The notes under the pieces: generated by a model
What the model was told of the DNA's origin: nothing
Seen by the model: the letters and a program-made list of their open reading frames with translations, nothing else
Databases searched by the model: none
Made by a program: the position numbers and the translations under genes
In this document: one piece after another, positions 55,401 through 64,000 of the stretch
Layout of the letters: the number at the start of each line of letters is the position of its first letter
Numbering within the stretch: the first letter of the stretch is position 1
Assembly (NCBI RefSeq): GCF_964355755.1
Contig: NC_092672.1
Location: 24,860,501 to 24,924,500 of the forward strand
Origin: Antedon mediterranea
Lineage: Eukaryota; Echinodermata; Crinoidea; Comatulida; Antedonidae
Length of the DNA stretch: 64,000 bases
Reading direction: 5' to 3'

Positions 55401-58400
55401 TGTCAAACGACGACCACCCGATCATTGTGAAAAACATTTTTTGTAGATTTGCTAAGCTAGGCCTAATTAAAGTGTAATAATAACAGTAGTAGCATATATT
55501 TATTTGACATTTAATGAAATACAAAATTTAGTATTACGGAGTCATAAATTATACTATTTTTATACCTCGAATTAATAGTACAGATCGTATTTCGGCTTCA
55601 CGTACTAGGCTAGGCCTAGCCTAAATAATGTTATTCATGCCGGGGTGAGAGCCATTTCTGACTAGGGATTCCATGCCACGATGGCTACGTTAAAACATTG
55701 GGGCCATCATTCATCATGGGCCTAGCTAGCCTATTACTAAACGATTGGCCCATCAATAACAAAACTCAGTGGATTCCAAACCCATCCTATCAAACCAAAC
55801 TCCTAAACAATCTAAACCTAAAACGTTCTACAAAAATCGGCTGTAAATATTGAGGCAAAACAAGGTCCGATCGCCGTCCGCACGTCGTATGGTGTCCCGA
55901 TCGTCTAATAAGTAGGCCTAGTTTACTCTCCAAAAAAGCGGATACTGCATCAAGCAAGTAGACCGGTAGTAGGAAGGAGACCTAGCCTAGCCGATCCGGC
56001 CCAGTTAAAAATTGAGCTAGCTAGAGTGTAGTAGACCCTATGCGAATTGATACGAGTGTTGACAAAGTGCGAGGCACGCGAGGCAAGCGAGGCATGCGTG
56101 GCATGCCAAATATTTGTGCGAGGCATCATTTTATCATATCCAAAAGTGCGAGGCATGCGAGGCATATAGTTTACAATTTCAAAAAGGTGCGAGGCATATC
56201 TTAACGTGCTATATGCTATATTATAGGCCTAATAATCAATCGATACAAGCGTATCTAATAGATTCGTGTATACACTCATCATGTTGTTTATTTTTATGTA
56301 ACGATTGTTTTTTCATTCAAGTCATATCGTGTCAAATTTTACTTTTACAAAAGTGCCCAAACTACGGTTCAAAAATCTGAACGACAGTCTTCAACTTTCG
56401 ATAAACAATAATTGTTATAGCGACACACTCATCAAATGACTGCAATGTTTGTTGGCATTTCGAGCGTGTTCACTCACATGTCTCTCGAACATAGCAGAGT
56501 GAAAATAATATTTTGTCACACCTACCCCTGCGCCTAGATCCGGTAGACCCGAGAGATGGAAAATCCCTCTTTACTATTTAGCAGGTAGCGGAATGATTCA
56601 GCCCTCAGCTCAGAGGATTGTGGTGCATTCACCTCCTATAGCACGTGGTTTCAGCAGCAACGCACAGACTTCTCTCTGAGCGGCGTGCCAAAGACATTTT
56701 TGACATTCCATTCTCTAGGAACAACACGTGTACCTCTCTCGCAAATAAGGTGAACAGCGATTGCCAGGACAAGTTCAATAACTGGCGGTGAATAAAAGGT
56801 AACTGATATGGCGATCCAATAACATGCCGCCAAGAAAAAAATTGCGACAGAATTCTGGAGCGCGTGTGAAAAAAGACTTACGTCCGACAATTGTAATACT
56901 AGGCCTAAAATTAAACTTTAGCTAATATGCTTAGCTCTAACCTAGATAAGAGGCCTATGTAGAAAATATTAATTTAATCAATTTTGATATAATAATAATA
57001 GGTGTAATATTTAATAATGATACACTATTCCTGTTTTAGTAAGCTAGGTATATTACGAACGATTTTTATTTATTGTTGTCCATGTACGTACTAATAAACC
57101 TGGCGCTAGTTTCCTTCGCTTGTATTTTTACTACAAATTTGATAACTAACTTTATCGTGTGAATACCACACCTTAGAAGTATACCTCATGAGTACTTTAA
57201 TGAAAGAATCACATAAAAAGTAACAAATAAATCCTTAAATTAATGATTTTACAGGCGTGTTTCTCGCACACTGTTCGCGAATTTCACTTATTCAATGTTC
57301 AATATTTTTGTTTCTATGGAGCGCCAAAAGAGCAACGATAATAGAGGACTAAAACTCAGTGGAATGCGTCAATTTCTCATGCATTTATTGGTGAAAAACA
57401 CGTTTTATTTCAATATATTTGTTAATTTGTCAATAAAAATGCTGTAATATGTTACTGCTGATACTGTTCTGTTTTCAAAGAATAATAATCGATCCTAAAT
57501 CAACATCACTACCTAGTCTAGACCTAGGACATCCTACTAAGGATATTATGATGAATTTTTCTATTTTATTCTTTAAAAGGTTAACGAAACCGTGTACATT
57601 ATCAACAGTAACATTTTTCCTTACTGACAGTGACAAAATCTATTGAAATTGTACTTGATTTTCACCAAATAATGCGTTAAATATAAATGGATTTTTAGCC
57701 CTCTAATTAATTTTGCTTATTTGGCGTTCCATAGAAACCAAAATATTGAACATTGAGTGTGCGAAATGCGAGAAAAACGTCTGTAAAATCACCAATTTAA
57801 TGGATTTATTGTTACTTTTATGTGATTTTTCTTCATTAAAGTAGGCCTACTAATTCTAAGCTGTGGTATTCAGGATAAAGTTGGTTAAAATACAAGGCTT
57901 GTGCAAAAGGAAACTAGCCTAGCGGGCCTAGGCCTAGGCAGGCTACTTCAATTTCGGTGATTTCCTGCCTTGCAATTTTGAGAAATGATAAAATGATGCC
58001 TCGCATTTTTTGATGATGGTAAAACGATGCCTCGCATACATTTTTGACTTGCCTCGCATGCCTTCCCTGCCTCGCGTGCCTCGCTGCCTCGCACTTTGTT
58101 ACTACCCAATTGATACTACCAGGCCTTTCTTTTACTATAGGCTACACTTGTTAAAATTAGCAATACTGTACTTATGTTTACAAATATTCCAACTCTCTCA
58201 TTCGAGCTATATTATCTATACCATTCCGGTAGGTTGAGTCGACCTTCAATCAAATACTGTACATCGTTCATGTTGTGATTATAGACGGGGTATACTCGAC
58301 CCGACCAGTTTGGTATTGTATACTGTATCTGCTTATCACGTGACGATGCCAGGCATGGGCAGAGAGAGCACGTGTATCGTCGTCTCGCTCTCCTCGCTCA

Positions 58401-61400
58401 GCAGGAATGTATATGTTACGCTTCATTGATTTTGAAGGCTTTCCCTAAGTCAGTGCGAAAATCGGCAAACGTAAAGTGCAAACTTATCTAATTTTTCACT
58501 GTTTTGATGGATTTTCATAGAAAATTGACTTTATAAATGGGAAGACCGACTAAAATTACATCAGATAAGTATAATTTTACAAAAGTAATTGATATGGTTA
58601 ATGATAACGAGTCGTCGGAAGATTTACCATTTCACGAATTTCCTATTCTGTAACCACAGTGTGATTTTGCCGTAGCTGCACTTGTAATCTGGCCTCATTT
58701 CACAGCCTTCGTTCTGCTTCACTGGGCGCTTATATAAATTGAAACTTTTACCGTTCAAGAGACAAACAAATATATTTTACATTTTTTACTATTCATTTTA
58801 AACCCGGAACCCACCTTTAAATTTTCTAATGAAACTGTACGATCAAGAGCGTCAAAAGTTTCAGATGTTTTGTAGAAGATGAATGAATTATTATTGTCAT
58901 GTCATCACAGTAGCTTACCACAAAATCAGTGCAAATATTTTCACTTGCACTGATGGAGGGCAAGTGCTGTCTGAAAGCTACAAAAAATTCATTTTGATTT
59001 AGGTCTTTGCATATTTTATTTTGCATCTCCATTGCGATCTAGCCACTGATACCTACAGTCTCGTCATTTTTTAGTAATTTGCCTTTAGATTAATAAATAA
59101 ATTAAAATAAATAAATTCCAATCCTGGATAACGGTATAACAATCTTTTAAAATGTGTGCTTTAATATTTTGAAAAATTGTTTAATGAAACCAAAACGACA
59201 ACGTGATCTTTAGGAAGGAAGTGGTCTTTTGGTGCATACGTGATATACGATAGTTATTCCACAATTTGTTGTCTCCTGATAATATACTGTAGATATGACA
59301 AAACAAATAGTGAAAATGATTGTAACTTCATACCTCTTCCTTCCATGTTTCATTTAAACGTCTGTAACGAAGTTGAAACCATAGCGAGTTACAATAACGG
59401 CAATCTTCTTGTAATTTCCAGAATACTATGACGTTTGATTCCTCCACTGAAACGTTATCAATTAATGGTGACAAAGGTACGGCTAAAAAAACAACAAAAT
59501 GAAACGATTAGATCGTGCGTACAGCGATGAGAGTTACTCCAGTGAATCTTTAACGATTAGATTGTGCGTACAGCTGTGAGAGTTACTTCAGTGAATCTTT
59601 AACGATTATAATAATCGTGCGTACAGCCATGAGAGTTACTTCAGTGAATCTTCAACGATTATATCGTGCGTACAGCCATGAGAGTTACTTCAGTGAATCT
59701 TTAACGATTAGATCGTGCGTACAGCCATGAGAGTTACTTCAGTGAATCTTTAACGATTAGATCGTGCGTACAGCCATGAGAGTTACTTCAGTGAATCTTT
59801 AACGATTATATCGTGCGCACAGCCATGAGAGTTACTGCAGTGAATATGTAACGATTATATCGTGCGTACAGCCATGAGAGTTACTTCAGTGAATATGTAA
59901 CGATTATATTGTGCGTACAGCCATGAGAGTTACTTCAGTGAATCTTTAATTTAGATAAGTAACGTCTGCCGTACATCAAAAGACATAACATATTCATTAA
60001 GACATTCTAAGGTTACCGAACATTAGTTCATTTAGGAGACACAAAAGCAAACCTAACTTTACTAGTGTTGTTTCGTCATGCTAATCTTCAAACAATTTAG
60101 ATATTATTTAAGATTAAAAATTATGATTTTTGTTATTTTATACTTCAAAAGCTCATTGAACGAAACCTTGTATCCCCGCCGGATTAATCACATAAAAGAG
60201 ATTAGAAATTTGATCTTCTGTGGTGCTTGTATATTTTATGAAATAATTTGATGGTAATGATCTATATTTCCCAAACTTGTGCTAAATATTTGCCTACAGA
60301 CCTTCAGTCTTAGAATCAAATGTGGATGTTGTATTTGCAGTACCAAACATATTTTCAACAACTACTCGTACTAGATGTGCTGTCATCGGATTTCCATCAC
60401 TTTCTGAAACTTTGCACGTGCTGTCGTTTAGCTTATTAGAACAGTCGATCCACACATTAGAACTGTTTCTAAGAATTAAAACAATTTATAATTCAATATT
60501 AATTGTTAGTAATCAAAATTCTATAAACAGTAATCAGTAATCTGTAATCAATAATCTGTTCTCGATAATCTGTAAACAGTAATCAGTAATCTGTAATCAA
60601 TAATCCGTAATCAATAATCTGTAAACGGTAATCTGTAAACAGTAATCAGTAACAATAATCGGTAATAAGTAATTGGTAATCTGTAATCAGTAATTTCTAA
60701 TCAATAATCTTAAACCAATAATCTGTAATCAGTAATACTCAATAATATTTAATCAATAATCTGTAATCAGTAATCTGTAACAATAATCGGTAATAAGTAA
60801 TTGGTAATCTGTAATCAGTAATTTCTAATCAATAATCTTAAACCAATAATCTTTAATCAGTAATACTCAATGATATTTAATCAATAATCTGTAATCAGTA
60901 ATTTGTAAATATAATAGTATTATTTTGTTACTTTGTCCTTTTGTATAATATTTGATTATGCACGTGCAGCTGTTGAATTTAATGAAGGAGCGATGAACAG
61001 ACAACTGGTTGGTGTCACATTACGAGACACTGTGATAAGAGAAGAGTAAGAATGGCAGCCGACAACCGGCAACAGAAGGGAAGGGACGACATTATTTCTA
61101 ATACAGGAAAATCTTTGGCTAGGCCAGCACAGAACAGAAACGAATCATGGCAAAGGCTTGTGGAGGGCTACAGTACATCCGACAGTGTTATGATGGAGCC
61201 GAGGTAAGGAAAGGTCATGCATTCTGTATTAGACATACCTAAAGAAATGTTTCATTTATCAATAATACAAATCACTTACTGAAATTGAAATGTATAGACA
61301 GTTCTAACTCCGGTGAATTCCGTTGCCCATGTACACCAATAATCAACAATATTTGTCGATCTGCAGTTTAATGTTGGAGACGATGGCACGACTAAAAGAT

Positions 61401-62961
61401 ACAAATATAGTATAATATATAATATAATATAATATAATATAATATAATATAATAATATAATATTTATTCGGTCATCAATGTAAAAATAACCAGGAATGAG
61501 AATAGGCTAAAGCCCAAACAGATTCTGCACTCACTCCATACAATACAATCAGTTAAAGATAAAACCATATACAAGAAAAATACAAATAAATTATACATAA
61601 CATGAAATATAGTGTTTTGTTAGAGCAGCCTTAAATATTGAAATTGTTTGTGAATCTTTTATGTCATTTGGTATTTGCTCCCATAGTCTAGGAAAGGAAA
61701 CAAATACAGAATTATGAAAAGTATTGCCTTTCGAATTCCAACGTAAAAGCCTACCCGGACATCTTTCACTAGTTTTAATATACTCATTGAAAGAATGGGG
61801 ACAGTAACCTTTCAACACCTTAAATCCTAATGAAAGTCTATGTAATTTAAACAAGTCATCAATAGATAATAATTCAAGCACTTTCAAGGTATATAACTAT
61901 CTGTTGTGTGGATTCTTATTACATGTAAGGAGTGGTTTTCAATAATAACAACTCTCATCTCAGTCTCCAACCACATACAATAACAGACGAAAACAAATGT
62001 TTTAAATATATCATTAATCTGGGACGGTGCGGCCATACACGCCAATTGCCACATGCACCGCCGCAACATCTCTTTTTATTAACGGTGATTAATTAGATTC
62101 TAGGACTTCATAAAGGTAACATTCAAGATACACCTCGGTCCCGTTCATGATTACACGTAAGTTTGCTTCATGGATCAATTATCGTTAACTTTGGCGGGAT
62201 CAAATCATGTTTTCAAAACTATGTATGCCATTGACTAACTTACTACCAACTGTAAATGACGATTCTGATCTATTTGTCGTTACTCTTCCATTTTGTTTTT
62301 CTACAAGTAAAAAGCATTCGATCCAATGTTGATAACCTGTCATGTTTAGGTTTGTTAAGGTAAGAATGGCTTCTGTATTTGAGATTACAGCAGTATTTTT
62401 TCCTGAATTAATAGGTACTTCGTCAACTTTCCATTCAATATCCGAGGCATTGTACGATGTTTTTGTTTGATCTAACGTACATGTGAAGTTCAGGGTGGAA
62501 CCGGCCAACGAATATGGATCAACGGGCGTCAGTTTAAGTGCTGCAATAAAATAAAAAAATGTTTAGGTACGTACAGCATATAAGTTGTGTCCGCACCCAA
62601 CAATATTACTGTACAACAAAGAAAATAATGGTAACATTGTAAAGAACAACAGTGAAATAGTTATTTAAAAAATATTTATTAAAGAAAAAAATTGAAAAAA
62701 GAAAGTTGTTAATTGTTTAACATTATAAAGAAGATTTATTAACCTATCATGCAAATATTTCTATTTTGAAACATAGATGTATTATAAGAAGTAAGTTCCA
62801 TCGTTTCCTCAGAATATAATTCTTAAGTTAAATAGTTAAAATAAACAAAATGATGGTGTCTACTTACATGATGTAGCTTTGAAAGCGCAGACAGTGGTCA
62901 AAATAATCCAAATCTGGAACGTACACAATGGAATGTTTAATGTATAAGAGAGTTCTGCCAT
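51807..62961 (-). CDS. class I cytokine receptor, gp130/Domeless-like, complete
   Basis: Single-pass receptor of 723 codons from 11 exons (2172 coding nt) with consistent phases. Order: signal peptide (1-31, hydrophobic FQIWIILTTVCAF); Ig domain (C52, W68, C107); cytokine-receptor homology D1 with C140-x9-C150-x-W152 and C177/C186; D2 ending in FSDWS (308-312), a WSXWS box with Phe for the first Trp; FN3 domain (about 319-423); two duplicated 19-21 residue juxtamembrane segments (424-463); transmembrane helix (466-491); then WPEP (499-502), a box 1 that in this family binds JAK; 216-residue tail with tyrosines at 536, 561, 598, 629, 655, 685 and 686. Such receptors bind helical cytokines outside the cell and signal by JAK/STAT. 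No YxxQ motif is seen; Y629 is YTPM, a YxxM. The tail repeats EFIPDS / EFIPVS. ATG at 62961 is the only start giving the signal peptide. Orthology to one named receptor is not claimed. Confidence 0.92.
52458..53067. other. receptor intron 10, mostly one MITE
   Basis: The MITE at 52697-53038 fills more than half; nothing else is seen. Confidence 0.7.
52697..53038 (-). mobile_element. TTAA-flanked MITE, copy 2
   Basis: Reverse-oriented relative of 18960-19295: TTAA borders, TIR tgtattgtcccccaaaaa and gtgggacaatacatctttaa, and shared inner words such as ccattggctggcagccaatt. Confidence 0.85.
53068..53198 (-). CDS. receptor exon 10: transmembrane helix and box 1
   Basis: A 131-nt exon (phase 1 to 0) after ctttcag. 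FIIPFLVVGIIILFVMLF is the membrane helix; RKR stop-transfer residues follow, then IEWPEPKFF, the box 1 W-P-x-P. The donor is gtaaat. Confidence 0.93.
53199..53571. other. receptor intron 9
   Basis: AT-rich with a t-run near 53280; no other feature. Confidence 0.6.
53572..53628 (-). CDS. receptor exon 9: juxtamembrane segment, copy 2
   Basis: A 57-nt phase 1-1 exon, SLVTERPVTLNTVAVQDEP, with the same splice sites as exon 8. Either copy can be used, skipped or combined without changing frame. Confidence 0.85.
53764..53826 (-). CDS. receptor exon 8: juxtamembrane segment, copy 1
   Basis: A 63-nt phase 1-1 exon, GLVTERTVTLIRPTVAVQDEP, between polypyrimidine-ttag and gtatgt. It is one copy of a 192-bp tandem duplication. 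Confidence 0.85.
54196..54510 (-). CDS. receptor exon 7: membrane-proximal FN3 domain
   Basis: A 315-nt phase 1-1 exon after ttgtag, donor gtatgt. It encodes a complete FN3-like sandwich (VLSLQWETP, YFYRITGNY, YNLELRSVQ) with several N-glycosylation sites. Confidence 0.92.
54511..54891. other. receptor intron 6
   Basis: AT-rich; nothing recognised. Confidence 0.6.
54892..55027 (-). CDS. receptor exon 6: D2 with FSDWS box
   Basis: A 136-nt exon (phase 0 to 1) after ttattag, donor gtgagt. YEFQVRSRFSLHHQ then FSDWSPIITLP is the F/G strand and WSXWS position of a class I receptor; the first Trp is replaced by Phe. The 4.3 kb intron before it is filled with nested transposons. Confidence 0.94.
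55125..58820. mobile_element. TTAA-flanked element interrupted by a foldback
   Basis: Ends are TTAAAGGGGGATTCTGGG + tttaaaat and the reverse complement attttaaacccggaaccc + acctTTAA, with TTAA on both sides. Without the insert it would be about 1.6 kb. A 38-codon frame at 58538 is all that remains open in its right part. Confidence 0.75.
56043..58117. mobile_element. foldback element with iterated GCGAGGCA ends
   Basis: Outer arms 56043-56200 and 57960-58117 pair (aattgatac..gacaaagtgcgaggca and its complement) and are strings of gcgaggca words. An inner pair, 57105-57335 with 57722-57935, also matches. No transposase. Same plan as 24355-26212 but a different sequence. Confidence 0.82.
59334..59482 (-). 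CDS. receptor exon 5: first half of D2
   Basis: A 149-nt exon (phase 1 to 0). VPLSPLIDNVSVEESNVIVF then LWFQLRYRRLNETWKEE matches the first strands of the second FN3-type domain of the homology module. The donor is gtatga. Confidence 0.92.
59483..60301. other. receptor intron 4 with a 49-bp minisatellite
   Basis: The array at 59503-59951 fills half of it; the rest is AT-rich. Confidence 0.7.
59503..59951. repeat. 49-bp minisatellite, about nine copies
   Basis: Unit aacgattagatcgtgcgtac + agccatgagagttacttcag + tgaatcttt, starting at 59503, 59552, 59601, 59654 (4-bp insertion), 59703, 59752, 59801, 59850 and 59899. Confidence 0.95.
60302..60468 (-). CDS. receptor exon 4: second half of D1
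   Basis: A 167-nt exon (phase 2 to 1). NVWIDCSNKLNDSTCKV supplies the second conserved Cys pair, then LVRVVVENMFGTANTTS is the last strand pair of D1. The donor gtctgt is weak, but phase and sequence continuity support it. Confidence 0.9.
60469..61279. other. receptor intron 3 with a short degenerate repeat
   Basis: Apart from 60485-60905, the piece 60960-61205 is more GC-balanced and not recognised; its frames are broken. Confidence 0.6.
60485..60905. repeat. degenerate (taatctg/taatcag)n repeat
   Basis: Long run of 6-8 bp words aataatctgtaatcagtaat with a repeated block of about 115 bp (from about 60660 and 60780). Confidence 0.9.
61280..61391 (-). CDS. receptor exon 3: cytokine-receptor D1 with CxW
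   Basis: A 112-nt exon (phase 1 to 2). PTLNCRSTNIVDYWCTW gives the C-x9-C-x-W signature of class I cytokine receptors. The donor is gtaagt. Confidence 0.93.
61405..61462. repeat. (ataat)n microsatellite
   Basis: About eleven taata units lie directly next to the 3' end of the LINE fragment and may derive from its tail. Confidence 0.9.
61463..61890 (-). mobile_element. 3' end of a non-LTR retrotransposon
   Basis: A frame of 98 residues has LFKLHRLSLGFKVLKGYC, NSVFVSFPRLWEQIPNDIK and SISIFKAAL-like sequence, the usual C-terminal tail of CR1/Jockey-type RT proteins (W..LP..I....s...FK..L). It is 5'-truncated, with the AT microsatellite where the tail should be. Confidence 0.85.
62244..62540 (-). 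CDS. receptor exon 2: Ig-like domain
   Basis: A 297-nt phase 1-1 exon after ttgcag. Ig pattern: LNFTCTL, then DIEWKV, then WIECFL. Two donors keep the frame, gtagta at 62246 and the better gtaagt three bases on; I use the second. Confidence 0.9.
62541..62867. other. receptor intron 1
   Basis: AT-rich; nothing recognised. Confidence 0.6.
62868..62961 (-). CDS. receptor exon 1: signal peptide
   Basis: A 94-nt exon from ATG, ending in phase 1 at donor gtaagt. It encodes MAELSYTLNIPLC followed by a hydrophobic run and CAFKATS, a standard cleavable signal. Confidence 0.9.
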
Positions 62962-63676
62962 CGTCTTTGGAACAATAAAAAGCTAATGATAATTATACAT
63001 AGTATTAACGTGATTGGTCGAAATGAATTATCGGAATGATCGTTCTAAATGATAATCGTATGACGTCATCGAAGTACACAAAATAAAATGAGAGGGTTAA
63101 TTTAGTGTCAAAATCAAAACATTAACTCTAAGTGACCGGAAACATTCTTATTGAAAGGCAAATGTAACCTTTTTTATGTAATATAACGGATATTGCCTTA
63201 TTTTAAAGATATTTTATAACATTTGAGATCCTCGTTTAGTAGTCAATATATTTTCTCACCAGACTATAATTTCCATAAGCGCTACGCAATTCGAGGAAAT
63301 AAAATACGATTTCCTCGAAGGAGGATTTCATATATTTTCCGGAGCTGCAGCACTGGCACAAACACAATAACATCATTCACAGAGACAGTTCTTGGTTTGG
63401 AAAAGTGCCCGTTTACACTTCAGAAGTTTCTTGAAATCCTGCGATTACTACTCGAAGGTTCAATCCCACCAAACACAAGGTGACGTACCAACATAACATG
63501 GCAAACAAGTATGTTAAAAAAAACATGATCAAAAAGATACATTATACCGTAAAGGTAACGAAATTAAATAAACTATTGAGATTAAAATTAAAATCAAGTA
63601 AAATTGTCTTCTCTCAGACATAATTATATTAAAAAAACAAGTTAAGTGTCAAGCAAAATCAATACAGTTTAAACAA
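62962..63676. other. upstream region of the receptor gene
   Basis: Should hold the receptor promoter and 5' UTR, but no TATA box or initiator stands out. A hairpin (ttcgaggaaat ... atttcctcgaa) lies at 63291-63320, and a B-box-like word (ggttcaatcc) at 63458 has no matching A box. Confidence 0.5.
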
Positions 63677-64000
63677 TCAAACATCTAAACAATCCACATG
63701 GGATGTTAGTGTAGGGGTTCCCAAGAGCCACTTAGAAATAAAGCCGTTACGGTCTGGCGGTTTAATTACACGTTTTGAACGTCGGGGACTTAAGGTTGGT
63801 TCTGAAGGTGTTTCTCCTGAGGAGTTATCATCATCAGTATGATCCATGGCAACTGCGACAGGACTGATATCATGCTCAGTTGAAGGAGAAGTTTCTGACG
63901 GTTCCACAGATGCATGGACAGAAGCAGGGTTGATAGATGGTGTTTCTTGTTGTTCTATGGATATTGCATCAACGGATTCTGGTACTGCAGTTTCAGGGAC
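63677..64000 (-). CDS. C-terminal end of a retroelement polyprotein (partial, runs off the right edge)
   Basis: The frame is open from the window edge to a stop at 63677. It is Glu/Pro/Ser-rich and ends with PRRSKRVIKPPDRNGFISKW, the basic RR..R..KPPDR tail often seen after the integrase of Ty3-type or related LTR retroelement Pol proteins. No LTR, primer site or polypurine tract could be fixed downstream. The call rests on this short tail only. Confidence 0.5.
   Translation of the reverse strand, partial: VPETAVPESVDAISIEQQETPSINPASVHASVEPSETSPSTEHDISPVAVAMDHTDDDNSSGETPSEPTLSPRRSKRVIKPPDRNGFISKWLLGTPTLTSHVDCLDV

Larger units (their letters stand above)
55028..59333. other. 4.3 kb receptor intron with nested transposons
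   Basis: An outer TTAA element (55125-58820) encloses a foldback (56043-58117). The remaining 500 nt next to exon 5 show only a weak RT-like frame (58826-59032, - strand, YCDD) that I do not annotate. Confidence 0.75.
61392..62243. other. receptor intron 2 with a LINE 3' fragment
   Basis: Contains an (ataat)n microsatellite at 61405-61462 and the LINE tail at 61463-61890. The rest is not recognised. Confidence 0.7.

Noticed and set aside
58538-58654. 38-codon frame starting MGRPTKITSDKYNF
   Set aside because: Lies inside a non-autonomous TTAA element, too short and with no family match; may be a truncated transposase start but cannot be supported.
58826-59032. - strand frame with VSYCDDMTIIIHSSS, recalling the RT YxDD motif
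   Set aside because: Neighbouring RT blocks are absent and the preceding residues do not match RT order; too weak to annotate.
63440-63483. B-box-like ggttcaatcc near the receptor promoter, also resembling a tRNA-complementary primer site on the other strand
   Set aside because: No A box at tRNA spacing, and the tRNA-like match is too short to be a primer-binding site.

Overview
This window is AT-rich metazoan nuclear DNA with short exons, long introns, perfect GT-AG splicing and a high load of DNA transposons, Helitrons, LINE debris and minisatellites. The two host genes I can assemble are an ankyrin/ROC-COR/death-fold protein and a class I cytokine receptor with a gp130-like layout. Together with the many dispersed AGGCCTA words, they point to a marine invertebrate deuterostome. 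I favour an echinoderm, but that is inference and the species cannot be named from the sequence.

Gene 1 (+ strand, 3298 to 38137, 5' end outside the window) encodes a ROCO protein. I joined 21 exons whose phases agree at every junction: two ankyrin repeats, a ROC GTPase (Walker A, STDGI, DYAGQ, THVDK), a COR domain, a Cys-containing segment, a Thr/Ser/Ala linker built from four near-identical mini-exons, and one large exon carrying two death-effector-like helical bundles. The last exon adds only two codons and a stop. It then runs into a 2.4 kb array of a 53-bp minisatellite that probably forms most of the 3' UTR.

Gene 2 (- strand, 62961 to 51807, complete, 11 exons, 723 codons) encodes a class I cytokine receptor: signal peptide, Ig domain, cytokine-receptor homology module with C-x9-C-x-W and an FSDWS box, FN3 domain, two tandemly duplicated juxtamembrane exons, one transmembrane helix with a box 1 W-P-x-P, and a 216-residue cytoplasmic tail. 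The two genes converge. The space between them (about 40.75 to 51.8 kb) holds LINE debris, a Helitron, a palindromic satellite structure and dispersed repeats, and no gene I can recognise.

The introns are rich in mobile elements. They hold three non-autonomous Helitrons of one family with CTAG-terminal hairpins, two long foldback elements with iterated subterminal words, TTAA-flanked elements (one nested around a foldback), two other TIR elements, a tRNA-headed SINE, four or five non-LTR RT fragments and a tyrosine-recombinase remnant. A vestigial ankyrin exon also lies in one ROCO intron. The right edge cuts into the C-terminal coding end of what looks like an LTR retroelement on the - strand.

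A death-fold ROCO and a cytokine receptor side by side would both fit innate immune signalling, but the sequence does not show that they work together.
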